From NCBI RefSeq assembly GCF_009765995.1, contig NZ_LMUI01000008.1, positions 131,292 through 195,291 on the forward strand: 64,000 bases of DNA, written 5' to 3'. The position numbers and the translations under genes are program-made. Below the pieces are notes generated by a model. It did no database searches, was not told the origin of the DNA, and was given only the letters and a program-made list of their open reading frames with translations. Positions 37,538-45,316 of this stretch are shown here, in pieces. The stretch is from Methylocapsa sp. S129. GTDB lineage: Bacteria; Pseudomonadota; Alphaproteobacteria; Rhizobiales; Beijerinckiaceae. The number at the start of each line of letters is the position of its first letter. Positions within the stretch are counted from its first letter, which is position 1.

Positions 37538-38443
37538 CTAGAAAATCAATGCCGACAATTTGCGCCGCGCCTGAACGGCGGCGGGATCCATCAAGCCCCA
37601 GGCCTCAAAGAACTGCACCAATTGCTTGCGGGCGGCGTCGTCGTTCCATTTGCGGTCGCGCTTGATGATTTCCAGCAGGCGGTCGGCGGCCGCGTCGCGC
37701 TCGCCGCGCGCATTGAGCGCCAGCGCGAGGTCGAAGCGCGCCTGATTGTCGTCCGGATTGTCGGCGAGCGCCTTTTCCAGCGGGCCGAGATCGCCAAGCG
37801 CCGCCGCCTGTTCGGCGACATCGATCGCAGCTTTCACGGCCGAGATCGCGGGGTCGATATCCTTGCCCGCCGGAGGCGCCGGCGCCAGGGACAGAACCGC
37901 CTTGGCCTGATCGAGATCGCCGCTGTCGACATGCAGCTTGGCCAGACCCGCGATCGCTTTGATGTTGCCCTCGTCTTCGGTGAGGACGCGCGAATAAAGC
38001 GCCGCCGCGCCCGAGGAATCGCCGGCGGCGGCCGCGGTCTGCGCCTGCGCGATCAACTCATCGGCGCCCGCCGTCAGCGGACCGACGAGCCGCTCGATAA
38101 AGCCGCGCACCTGACCCTCGGGCAGCGCGCCCATGAAACCGTCGATCGGCTGGCCCTTGTCGAAGGCGATGACGGCGGGAATCGATTGAATGCCGAGCTG
38201 GCCGGCGATCTGCGGGTGATCGTCGATATTCATCTTGACGAGTTTCACCTTGCCGCCGGAATCGGCGACCGCCTTTTCCAGCGCCGGCGCCAATTGCTTG
38301 CAGGGTCCGCACCAGGGCGCCCAGAAATCGACGAGCACGGGCTGGCGCTGCGAGGTGGCGATGACGTCCTGTCCGAACGAGGCGGTCGTCACGTCTTTGA
38401 CCGTCGCGGGCGCCCCGCCGCCTGAACCATTGCCGATCGCCAT
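37538..38443 (-). CDS. Thioredoxin-TPR protein, CnoX/YbbN type
   Basis: This 301-aa protein starts at ATG 38443. Residues about 15-125 are a thioredoxin domain with intact WCGPCK redox motif and cis-proline in IQSIPAVIAF. Residues 130-290 are TPR-like helices. CnoX protects substrates from oxidation and hands them to GroEL. The intact CGPC, unlike E. coli CnoX (SxxC), suggests a redox-active version. It is followed by the LON-domain gene. Confidence 0.88.
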   Translation of the reverse strand: MAIGNGSGGGAPATVKDVTTASFGQDVIATSQRQPVLVDFWAPWCGPCKQLAPALEKAVADSGGKVKLVKMNIDDHPQIAGQLGIQSIPAVIAFDKGQPIDGFMGALPEGQVRGFIERLVGPLTAGADELIAQAQTAAAAGDSSGAAALYSRVLTEDEGNIKAIAGLAKLHVDSGDLDQAKAVLSLAPAPPAGKDIDPAISAVKAAIDVAEQAAALGDLGPLEKALADNPDDNQARFDLALALNARGERDAAADRLLEIIKRDRKWNDDAARKQLVQFFEAWGLMDPAAVQARRKLSALIF

Positions 38444-38586
38444 CAATCCGTCTCCGTCAGTGGAATTTTCGCTGTTATACGCAAAGATGGGGCCGTGCGC
38501 AGCCTTGTGCAATATCTGGCCGACGGTCGCGGGAACTTTGCGACGACGGTCGCCGTTTGACGGTTCGCACGAACGGAGGGTCTGTC

Positions 38587-38904
38587 ATGCCGCGCGGAGA
38601 CAAATCCAAATATACGGATAAACAGGATCGCAAGGCCGATCATATCGCCGAAAGCTATGAGAAACGGGGCGTGCCGGAGGAAGAAGCCGAGCGCCGGGCT
38701 TGGGCGACGGTCAATAAAGACGACGGCGGCGGCAAGAAAGCGGGCTCAGGCCGAGGCGTCGAGACCGGCCACCCGGCCGCGCATAAGGGCGGCAGGATCG
38801 GCGGCGCGGCGGCGGCGTCGCGACCCAAGGCGGCGCGCTCCGCCTCCGCGAAAAAAGCGGCGGCGACCCGCAAGAGCCGGGCGGAGCATCACGCCGCCCG
38901 TTGA
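38587..38904 (+). CDS. Small basic Lys/Ala-rich protein of the "plasmid stabilization" annotation group
   Basis: This 105-aa protein has a conserved start (MPRGDKSKYTDKQDRKADHI), then GVPEEEAERRAWATVNK, then a Gly/Lys/Ala-rich, histone-H1-like tail. Many proteobacterial genomes carry near-identical proteins annotated as plasmid stabilization or DUF proteins, with no demonstrated function that I know of. A GGAGGG site precedes the ATG. The basic tail suggests DNA binding. It is chromosomal here, with no plasmid genes nearby. Confidence 0.7.
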   Translation: MPRGDKSKYTDKQDRKADHIAESYEKRGVPEEEAERRAWATVNKDDGGGKKAGSGRGVETGHPAAHKGGRIGGAAAASRPKAARSASAKKAAATRKSRAEHHAAR

Positions 38905-38913
38905 GGCGGGGCG

Positions 38914-39420
38914 TCAGCCGTCGGCGCCGCCCAAGGCGACGACGACAGGCTCATGCCCAGTCGCGCGCAGGAATTTGACGAGATCGGCGCTGGCGAGACC
39001 TGTCGTTCGGGTATTGACGAGCGGGTGAAAATTGAGGCGTTCGTGCGCCATCATGGCCGCATCGAGCACAACCGTGACCCTCGCGTCGCGATCGTTGATC
39101 GCGCCGAATGGGGTGACGGAGCCCGGCTTGACGCCCCAGACTTCCTCCAGAAGCTCGGCGGACCCGAATGAAACCCGCCCCTGGCCGCCGATCTTTTCAT
39201 GCGCGCGCTTGAGATCGATTTGCGCATTTTCGTCGAGCACGAGCAGAAACAAGCGACTCTTCTTGTCCTTGACGAAGAGATTCTTGGTATGGCCGCCCGG
39301 AATGTCGCCGCGAAAAGCCACGGAATCCTCGACCCGGAACAGCGGGGGATGCTCGACGGTATGCGTAGGGATGGTGAGGCTTTCGAGGAAAGCGAGGAGG
39401 TCTTCGGGTGTGGCGGGCAT
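38914..39420 (-). CDS. Prolyl-tRNA editing protein (ProXp-ala/PrdX, YbaK fold)
   Basis: This 168-aa stand-alone editing domain shows the family pattern HPPLFRVEDS, the GGHTKNLFVKDKK block with the conserved lysine, and SVTPFGAIND. It deacylates mischarged Ala-tRNA(Pro). The start is ATG 39420, and an upstream extension to 39507 is low-complexity and lies under the toxin-antitoxin promoter. It acts in trans, and prolyl-tRNA synthetase is not adjacent. Confidence 0.88.
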   Translation of the reverse strand: MPATPEDLLAFLESLTIPTHTVEHPPLFRVEDSVAFRGDIPGGHTKNLFVKDKKSRLFLLVLDENAQIDLKRAHEKIGGQGRVSFGSAELLEEVWGVKPGSVTPFGAINDRDARVTVVLDAAMMAHERLNFHPLVNTRTTGLASADLVKFLRATGHEPVVVALGGADG

Positions 39421-39500
39421 GTGGGGGTCCGGGAATCTGTGGAGGCATTTAGCGGGGGACGGACAGGGCGGCAAGCGAAAGCGGCGTTGTTCAGGCCGCC

Positions 39501-39536
39501 TTGACATTTTCGATCCAAAAGTGCAATAGTTGCACT
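39501..39536 (+). promoter_or_regulatory. Promoter with overlapping palindromic operator of the TA candidate
   Basis: TTGACA at 39501-39506 is a consensus -35. The -10 region (about 39525-39530, AATAGT) is weak and overlaps AGTGCAATAGTTGCACT (39520-39536), a perfect 7-bp inverted repeat with a 3-bp centre. Binding there would block RNA polymerase, as expected for autoregulation by the HTH-bearing antitoxin. Confidence 0.65.
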
Positions 39537-39556
39537 ATGGCATTCGATGGATTTAT

Positions 39557-39790
39557 ATGCCGACCTTGCAACGTTTTGGCTCCGTCAGCGTCCGCATGTA
39601 CGCCGACGATCATCGCCCGCCGCATTTCCACATCGTCGCGCCCGACTTTCAGGCGCTCGTGAGGATTTCTGATCTGGCGGTGATCGCAGGGGAAGCCCGC
39701 CCGACGGAGATCGCAGAGGCGCTGGCTTGGGCGCAAGTCAATCGGGAAATGTTGGTCCTCAAGTGGGCCGAACTCAACGAACGGAATTGA
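39557..39790 (+). CDS. DUF4160 protein, putative toxin
   Basis: This 77-aa protein starts at ATG 39557. It shows the DUF4160 pattern near the N-terminus (VSVRMYADDHRPPHFHI) followed by AEALAWAQVNREMLVLKW. DUF4160 genes are regularly paired with DUF2442 genes in an arrangement regarded as a type II toxin-antitoxin system. The HFH motif may be catalytic or structural. The stop is 2 bp before the next start, so the two are translated together. Toxicity has not been shown from sequence. Confidence 0.8.
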   Translation: MPTLQRFGSVSVRMYADDHRPPHFHIVAPDFQALVRISDLAVIAGEARPTEIAEALAWAQVNREMLVLKWAELNERN

Positions 39791-39792
39791 CT

Positions 39793-40233
39793 ATGCCGAA
39801 GAAGAATTTGCCGCGCATCGCCGCCGTGGCGGCCGGCAAGAAGCCTCTGACCTTGCGCGTCCGCTGGGACAACGGCGATGAAAGCCACGTTGACGTGTCC
39901 GGGCCGATTGAGACCTTTCGCGTTTACGAACCACTGCGTCGATCGCAGGATTCCTTTGCCAGCGTAAGCGTGGGGGAACACGGAACGGATGTCGTCTGGT
40001 CTGACCAGATTGACATGTCAGCCGATACTTTATGGCGGCTTGCGCAAGAGCAGACGGGCGCAACTATGTCGCCGGACGCCTTCAAGAATTGGCGCACCCG
40101 CAAGGCTTATACGCTGGATGCGGCGGCGCGCGCGTTGGGCCTCAGCCGCCGCATGGTGGCCTATTACGAGCAGGGCGCGAAGCCCATTCCACGGGTAGTC
40201 GCGCTTGCGACGCGCGCGCTGGAAAGTGCGTGA
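39793..40233 (+). CDS. DUF2442-HTH protein, putative antitoxin
   Basis: This 146-aa protein has a DUF2442 domain (about residues 18-85, LRVRWDNGDESHVDVSGPI and FRVYEPLRR) followed by a Cro/CI-like HTH in the last 55 residues (LDAAARALGLSRRMVAYYEQ). The order toxin-first with the HTH in the second gene differs from many TA modules. The HTH is the likely reader of the palindrome at 39520-39536. Confidence 0.8.
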   Translation: MPKKNLPRIAAVAAGKKPLTLRVRWDNGDESHVDVSGPIETFRVYEPLRRSQDSFASVSVGEHGTDVVWSDQIDMSADTLWRLAQEQTGATMSPDAFKNWRTRKAYTLDAAARALGLSRRMVAYYEQGAKPIPRVVALATRALESA

Positions 40234-40315
40234 GGCAAAATGAAACCGCGCCGACGCGTCATGTGTGCTTTGACATGATAGCTGCGTCTCAAACAAAGCG
40301 ATAAGAAAACGCGCA

Positions 40316-41113
40316 TCATTCGGCGGGCGCGGGCGCCAGCGCCTTGGCCGTCTCCTTCGGGCTGGCTCCGAGATAGCCGAGCGCGACAAAGCCGGCGCCG
40401 CCGATGACGTTGCCGAGCGTCACCCACAAGAGATTGTAGGCCATGCCGCCAAAGCTGACGCTCGCGGGATGATTGCCGAGCAGAGCGATCGAGAAGATCG
40501 TCATGTTGGCGATCGAATGTTCGAAGCCCGCGGCGATAAACGCAAAGAGGCACCACCAGATGAGGATGCATTTGGCCGCATCGCTTGTCGCGCGCGCGCT
40601 TGTCCAGAGAGCGAGGCAGACGAGCCAGTTGCACAGAGCGCCGCGCGCGAGGAGCGCTAGAGCGGGCGCGTTCATTTTGGCGGCGGAAGCGGCGAAGACC
40701 AGGTCGGCGCCGTCCTTGAGAATCTGGCCGCCGCCGCCAAGCCAGAAGACAAACGCGAGCAGCGCCGAGCCGACGAGATTGCCGACCCAGGACAGGACCC
40801 AGCAGCGCGCGAGCGCGGCAAGATCGACCGAACCGCGCGCGACGCCGATGGTCATGAACATCGTATGGCCGGTGAAGAGATCGGATCCGGCGAATACGAC
40901 AAGCGTCAGCGCGATGCCAAAACACGCCCCCATCACGAGGCTGCGCAGGCTGGGATCGATCTGCTGGCCCAGCGTGAAGATGAGAATGATGCCGATGCCG
41001 ACATAGGCGCCGGCCATCATCGACGAAATGAAGAAGGCGGAGGGCTTTTCACGCGCGAAAGCCGCCTTGTCGGCGGCGACCTGCGCGAAATGATCGAGCG
41101 TTTTTGCGAACAT
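40316..41113 (-). CDS. Formate/nitrite transporter family (FNT) channel, NirC-like
   Basis: This 265-aa inner-membrane protein has six hydrophobic segments. FNT hallmarks include GALCNWLVCLALW and the central-histidine segment AAGFEHSIANMTIF, which lines the pore. The family passes nitrite, formate or similar small anions. No formate enzymes are adjacent. The sigma-54-type promoter 83 bp upstream argues for nitrogen control and hence nitrite import or export. Confidence 0.88.
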   Translation of the reverse strand: MFAKTLDHFAQVAADKAAFAREKPSAFFISSMMAGAYVGIGIILIFTLGQQIDPSLRSLVMGACFGIALTLVVFAGSDLFTGHTMFMTIGVARGSVDLAALARCWVLSWVGNLVGSALLAFVFWLGGGGQILKDGADLVFAASAAKMNAPALALLARGALCNWLVCLALWTSARATSDAAKCILIWWCLFAFIAAGFEHSIANMTIFSIALLGNHPASVSFGGMAYNLLWVTLGNVIGGAGFVALGYLGASPKETAKALAPAPAE

Positions 41114-41195
41114 GGCTTGCGTCCTGTCGGCCTCATTGGGTCAGAGACCGGCGTCGAACCGACGGCGCTCTCACCCTTGCCCGGAGAGATATCTA

Positions 41196-41212
41196 CGCAA
41201 AGGCCATGCCAG
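41196..41212 (-). promoter_or_regulatory. Sigma-54 (RpoN) type -24/-12 promoter for the FNT gene
   Basis: The minus strand reads CTGGCATGGCCTTTGCG, matching the RpoN consensus YTGGCACGRNNNTTGCW at all but two positions and keeping the essential GG and GC doublets 10 bp apart. It lies 83 bp upstream of the start codon, a normal leader length. It implies an enhancer-binding activator such as NtrC, whose site was not found with confidence. Confidence 0.6.
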
Positions 41213-41309
41213 CCCGCGGCGCGAAAAATGCGAACAGAACCAACGGCGACGATCCGTTAGGCTCGCGCCGGCGCCCAGATTTTGCGCATTGCGCCCGGTT
41301 TCAACGCGC

Positions 41310-42371
41310 CTATCCGCCGCCGGTCGGTCCGAATAGCAGCAGCGCGAGCCCATAGGCGAGCACGCAAAGCGCCGCCGCCAATTCCAGCGCGCGCGCGATC
41401 AGGGTCGCCCTCGCGGATTCGCGCGAGGCCAGGCGCATGGCGGCGTCCTTGGCGAAAACAGCAAGGCAGGCCAGGGCGCTGGTGGTTATCGCCGTGCCGA
41501 GCGCCATTGCGAAGGTCGCGATAATGCCGGCGGGAAATAACCCCTGGGTGAGCGCGAAAGTCAGCACGACAATGGCGCCTGAACAGGGCCGCGCGCCTGC
41601 CGCGACGACGGTCGCCGTGGCGCCGCGCCAGGAAAAGCCGGCGCCAAGCTGGGCGGGATCGGGCGCATGATAATGACCGCAATCGGCTTCCGCGACGATA
41701 TTGGCGCCCGGCGTCTCGACGCGAAACTGCGAGGCGACGCCCAGAGCCAGCGCGGGCCGCCAGGGCGCGTTGGCAAAAAGAGCGGGTTGCTTGGCGCGAT
41801 CCGCGATGGCGCGGCGCAAGGCGGCGGCGAAGGCGCGGCCTTTGGTCCAGGCGAGCCAGGCGCCGATGGCGGCGATAAGGAGGTAACTCGCGATTTCCAC
41901 CACATCGCTGGCGCTGTTCATCTGCGCGCCGGTCGCCCGGAAGATGAGCGCGGCGATGCCGATAAGCGCGATCGCGACCAGTGCTTGCAAGATCGCCGCG
42001 AGGAAGGACAGAACCATTCCGCGCCGCAGCGCCCGCTCGTTGGCGAACATATAAGAGGCGATCAGAGCCTTGCCGTGGCCCGGCCCGGCCGCATGGAATA
42101 CGCCATAGGCGGCGCTGAGGCCGATGAGGCCCCAGATCGCCGAACGATCGCTATGCAGCGCTTTGACTTCGCCCGCCATCAAATGGTTGAGCCAGGCGGC
42201 GACGCCGAGAATCCAACCGGCAAAACCGGTCGGCGCGCCCCCGGCCTCGCCGCCAGGCAGAGCAAAAGGCCGCGCGGCCGATTGCGCCAGAGCGGGATCG
42301 GCGACCAAAGCTAGCAGGATCGCCAATGCGGCGAGCGTGCATAGCGCGCGCAGATTCAGCAAATTTCTCAC
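41310..42371 (-). CDS. Nickel/cobalt transporter family protein (NicO/RcnA-like)
   Basis: This 353-aa membrane protein starts at GTG 42371, overlapping the DUF1007 stop (GTGA). It has a signal-like first segment ending ADPALAQ, then about six membrane helices with HAAGPGHGKALIASYM, the HxxxxHGK-type metal motif of the NicO family, and a second polar block GARPCSGAIVVL. A histidine-bearing loop (DCGHYHAPD) may bind metal. It is translationally coupled to the DUF1007 gene, a pairing seen in many proteobacteria and linked to zinc or nickel handling. Confidence 0.87.
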   Translation of the reverse strand: MRNLLNLRALCTLAALAILLALVADPALAQSAARPFALPGGEAGGAPTGFAGWILGVAAWLNHLMAGEVKALHSDRSAIWGLIGLSAAYGVFHAAGPGHGKALIASYMFANERALRRGMVLSFLAAILQALVAIALIGIAALIFRATGAQMNSASDVVEIASYLLIAAIGAWLAWTKGRAFAAALRRAIADRAKQPALFANAPWRPALALGVASQFRVETPGANIVAEADCGHYHAPDPAQLGAGFSWRGATATVVAAGARPCSGAIVVLTFALTQGLFPAGIIATFAMALGTAITTSALACLAVFAKDAAMRLASRESARATLIARALELAAALCVLAYGLALLLFGPTGGG

Positions 42372-43030
42372 GGACAGGCGATGATGGCGCGGCTGGCCAT
42401 TTTGAAGCCGAAATTGGCGCCGGGGGCCAGGCCGCTGAAAAAGGACTCGGTCAGCTTGCTCGATTCGTCCGCCTCCAGCGGTTTGGGCTTGGCGAGGGAA
42501 AGCGAACACCCCGCCGGCGCGCCGGCCAGTTTGACGCCGTCCTTGTCGTCAAATTCAAAATCGATGAAAAATTCGGGATCGGCGACCAGCAGCGAAAAGA
42601 ATTTTCCCGGCGCCGTCGCCGTCTTGAGAGGCAGGACGACGTGAAAGGTCACGAGATGGTCCGGACGCTCTTCCATCCAGTAATCCGTGACATCGCCGAA
42701 ATCGACCGCTTTGCCGCCGATCTTGAGGGTCGTGAAATAGCCGATCTGGGCGAGCGAGCCGGCGTTTTCCTTGGCCAGCGGCGCAAAATCCTCGCGCTTG
42801 ACCAATTGGCCCGCCGGAGCCAAGCCCTGTGTGGCGAAGGAGGAATACATTTCGTCGAAAGTCCAGTCGTGGATGATTCCGCTTACTTTGCCGTCCGGCG
42901 TGAAGGCGACCTGACTGCGCATGGTCACCCAGACATGGGGATGGGCGAGGGCCGGACTTGGCGCCGCCCAAAAGACAAGCGTGCCCAGCGCCGCGCCGAT
43001 CGTCCCTTTCCAGCGCCGCCTGAGGGCCAT
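42368..43030 (-). CDS. DUF1007 periplasmic protein, metal-transport partner
   Basis: This 220-aa protein starts at ATG 43030, which gives a proper signal peptide (cleavage near SPALAHP); a start further upstream at 43138 would add a membrane-like extension. The mature protein begins HPHVWV, typical for DUF1007, where the exposed N-terminal histidines may bind metal. It is coupled to the NicO transporter gene and probably delivers or senses the metal in the periplasm. Confidence 0.85.
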   Translation of the reverse strand: MALRRRWKGTIGAALGTLVFWAAPSPALAHPHVWVTMRSQVAFTPDGKVSGIIHDWTFDEMYSSFATQGLAPAGQLVKREDFAPLAKENAGSLAQIGYFTTLKIGGKAVDFGDVTDYWMEERPDHLVTFHVVLPLKTATAPGKFFSLLVADPEFFIDFEFDDKDGVKLAGAPAGCSLSLAKPKPLEADESSKLTESFFSGLAPGANFGFKMASRAIIACP

Positions 43031-43201
43031 GCCCGCCGCTCCAGTCCATAGAATCGAGAAATAGCACATCCCAAACGCCCAGATGACGGCAAACTTGGGC
43101 GCGAACATGGCCCGCGCGTCTTTGGCCGCTCGCGTCATCGCAAAAGCGCCCGCGCCGCCGTGCTTTAGTTTTTGTTAAAAGATTGCGCGCACTTCTAGCC
43201 A

Positions 43202-44134
43202 ATGGCATGTCGCGTTTCGCCATTGTTCCTGGGTGCCTGCGCCCTTCTGTCGCTGTCCGGTTGCGGGTTCCTCGAACACGCCGAGCGGCCGGCCTGGCGC
43301 ACCCAGGCTGAGAACGCGTGTCTTGCTCGCGGGCTGGTTCAACCCTCCGCTTTCATTACGCCGGCCCACGAAATCGACGGGCCCGGCATTTGCGGGCTTA
43401 CCCATCCGTTCAAGGTTTCGGGCCTGGCGAACGGGACGGTCTCTGTCGAGGGGCCGGTGACGATCGATTGCTCGATGATTCCCGCCCTGGAGGACTGGCT
43501 CGCCGATGTCGTGCAGCCGATCGCCCAGGCGCATTTTGGCCAAAACGTCGTGGGATTGACCACGTTCGGCGCCTATAGCTGCCGCGGCGTCGACAATCTT
43601 GCCGGCGCGCGGCTCTCGGAACATGCGTTCGGCAATGCGATCGACATTTCTGGCTTCAAACTGGCGGACGGGCGCAACATCGTCATCGTTCAGGATTGGA
43701 AGAAGACGGATACGCAGGAATCAGCCTTCCTGCATGAGGTTCACGCCGGCGCGTGCCAGCATTTCACTACTGTGCTCGGGCCCGGCGCCGATGTGTTCCA
43801 TTACAATCATTTTCATCTGGATCTGGCGATGCATGGCGCGACAAATACGGGGCCGCGCCGCTATTGCAAGCCCGCTCCCGCCCCGAATCTGACGCCCGCG
43901 CCTGGGCAGCCCGATGGCCTGCCGCCCGCGCCCGAGATTGAGGAGCCGCAGGATATTGCGCAAGCGGCGCCCGGCGTCGGCGGCCCGATGGCGCTGCACG
44001 GTCCGACAGGAGAATTGCCGCCGCCCGTGCGCGCCTATAGTCCCGCGCCGCTGGTTCCTCCCCAGCCGCTGCCCGAAGGTCGCCCGCTCGATTGGGACAT
44101 CACATCCTCAATCAACGCGTCGCGGGACAATTAA
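43202..44134 (+). CDS. Extensin-like (DUF882/M15-related) lipoprotein
   Basis: This 310-aa protein has a lipoprotein signal peptide with lipobox LSGC (residues 18-21). The extensin-like C-terminal domain covers residues about 35-225, with metal-site-like residues in RLSEHAFGNAIDISGF and FHYNHFHLDLAMH, patterns shared with D-Ala-D-Ala peptidases of the M15/LAS type. The last 85 residues are Pro-rich. Proteins like this are typical of Hyphomicrobiales and probably act on peptidoglycan from the outer membrane. It is divergent from the metal operon. Confidence 0.87.
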   Translation: MACRVSPLFLGACALLSLSGCGFLEHAERPAWRTQAENACLARGLVQPSAFITPAHEIDGPGICGLTHPFKVSGLANGTVSVEGPVTIDCSMIPALEDWLADVVQPIAQAHFGQNVVGLTTFGAYSCRGVDNLAGARLSEHAFGNAIDISGFKLADGRNIVIVQDWKKTDTQESAFLHEVHAGACQHFTTVLGPGADVFHYNHFHLDLAMHGATNTGPRRYCKPAPAPNLTPAPGQPDGLPPAPEIEEPQDIAQAAPGVGGPMALHGPTGELPPPVRAYSPAPLVPPQPLPEGRPLDWDITSSINASRDN

Positions 44135-44160
44135 CACGGGCGCGTTCTCTCGCGCGGCGC

Positions 44161-44691
44161 TCATCCCCGGCGAAAAGCGAACGCCGCTTCGGGCGCTTCG
44201 CCGCCTGAGGCCGTGGCGCCAAAACGCCGATGAATGCTCACGTCCGCGCCGGGCCCGGGGACCACGCGCATCTCGCGCGCCACGAGCGGCCGGCCGTCGC
44301 GGGCGCACACGCGCAGCCGCGCGATTTCCTCGCCGGTCGCCGTATCGACGACGCGAACGGGCGCTTTTGCCTCGCCCGCGATCCAGCGATCGCCCCATTG
44401 CATCAGCGCGATGAAGGCGGGCAGAACGTCTCGCCCCTTCTCTGTCAGCCTGTAAAAGCGCGGATTGCCGCGGCCCGGCGCGACATTGCGGGTCAGAATT
44501 CCCGTCGCGACCAGTTTGTTCAGACGCGCGGTCAAGATGTTGCGCGCCACGCCGAGTCTCGCCTGAAAATCCGTGAACCTCTGCATGCCGAAAAAAGCTT
44601 CGCGCAGGATCAGCAGCGTCCATCTTTCCCCAATCTCGCCCAAGGCTTGGGCGACTGAGCAGGGCTGATCTTCAAAAGGGGGAGTTTGCAT
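44161..44691 (-). CDS. HxlR-family transcriptional regulator
   Basis: This 176-aa winged-helix protein has the HxlR start CSVAQALGEIGERWTLLILRE with the Cys at residue 11 that in some members senses electrophiles or quinones, followed by FTDFQARLGVARNILTARL. A C-terminal extension of about 70 residues follows the usual domain. It faces the PaaI-type thioesterase gene, and a perfect inverted repeat lies 19 bp before its start. Confidence 0.9.
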   Translation of the reverse strand: MQTPPFEDQPCSVAQALGEIGERWTLLILREAFFGMQRFTDFQARLGVARNILTARLNKLVATGILTRNVAPGRGNPRFYRLTEKGRDVLPAFIALMQWGDRWIAGEAKAPVRVVDTATGEEIARLRVCARDGRPLVAREMRVVPGPGADVSIHRRFGATASGGEAPEAAFAFRRG

Positions 44692-44709
44692 TCTGGATTG
44701 TTAGACTTT

Positions 44710-44730
44710 TTGGTTGCGTTTCGCAACCAA
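44710..44730. promoter_or_regulatory. Perfect inverted repeat, probable HxlR operator
   Basis: Nine-base arms TTGGTTGCG and CGCAACCAA flank a TTT centre. A further half-site-like GTGGTTGG follows at 44734-44741. The position between the divergent hxlR-type and thioesterase genes suits an operator controlling both. Confidence 0.7.
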
Positions 44731-44805
44731 TCGTGGTTGGTTTCGATATGAACTAAATCGACGGCGCTCTACGGCGTCGGCGGGAAGCCAAGGAGCGAAA
44801 TCGAC

Positions 44806-45309
44806 ATGAGCGAGCAAAATTCCACGGCCCTTCGGACCGCTCCGGGCGCTTCAATCGCGACGAGCGAAGAGGTGGACGGCCTCGAATTTCTCAATCGGAT
44901 CAAGGATGGGCGCTGGCCCCCACCCGCGATGGCGGTGCTGTTGGGTTTCGATATCGTTGAAACCGAGCGCGGCCGCGTGGTCTTCGCGGCGATTCCGACC
45001 GCGGCTCATTACAATCCGGCGGGGGCCGTCCATGGCGGATTTGCCGCGACTCTGCTGGATTCCTGCATGACCTGCGCCGTGCAATCGACGCTCAAGGCGG
45101 GACTCTCCTGCACGACGCTCGATCTGAACATTCATTACACGCGCGGCGCAAACGACAAGACAGGCGTCCTGCGCGCCGAGGGCAAGGTCGTCCATGTCGG
45201 CCGCCAGATCGCGACCGCCGAAGGGCGCGTCACCGATCCGCAGGGGCGGGTGATCGCCCATGCGACGACCTCCTGCCTGATCTTTCCCATTCGCCCGCCA
45301 AACGCTTAA
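44806..45309 (+). CDS. PaaI-family acyl-CoA thioesterase
   Basis: This 167-aa hotdog-fold protein has the PaaI/YdiI signature YNPAGAVHGGFAATLLDSCM, where the HGG and downstream Asp form the active site, and a closing ATTSCLIF strand. It hydrolyses aromatic or fatty acyl-CoA esters. It is divergent from the HxlR regulator and convergent with a crotonase-family gene 7 bp away. Confidence 0.88.
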   Translation: MSEQNSTALRTAPGASIATSEEVDGLEFLNRIKDGRWPPPAMAVLLGFDIVETERGRVVFAAIPTAAHYNPAGAVHGGFAATLLDSCMTCAVQSTLKAGLSCTTLDLNIHYTRGANDKTGVLRAEGKVVHVGRQIATAEGRVTDPQGRVIAHATTSCLIFPIRPPNA

Positions 45310-45316
45310 AGGACAC

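Noticed and set aside
38587-38904. Evidence of an integrated plasmid from the plasmid-stabilization-type gene
   Set aside because: The name is inherited annotation; no replication, partition or mobilisation genes, att sites or composition change were seen nearby.
41283-41296. GCGC/GCGC inverted repeat as an NtrC enhancer upstream of the sigma-54 promoter
   Set aside because: The sequence does not fit the NtrC consensus (GCAC-type half sites with TGGTGC), so the resemblance is positional only.
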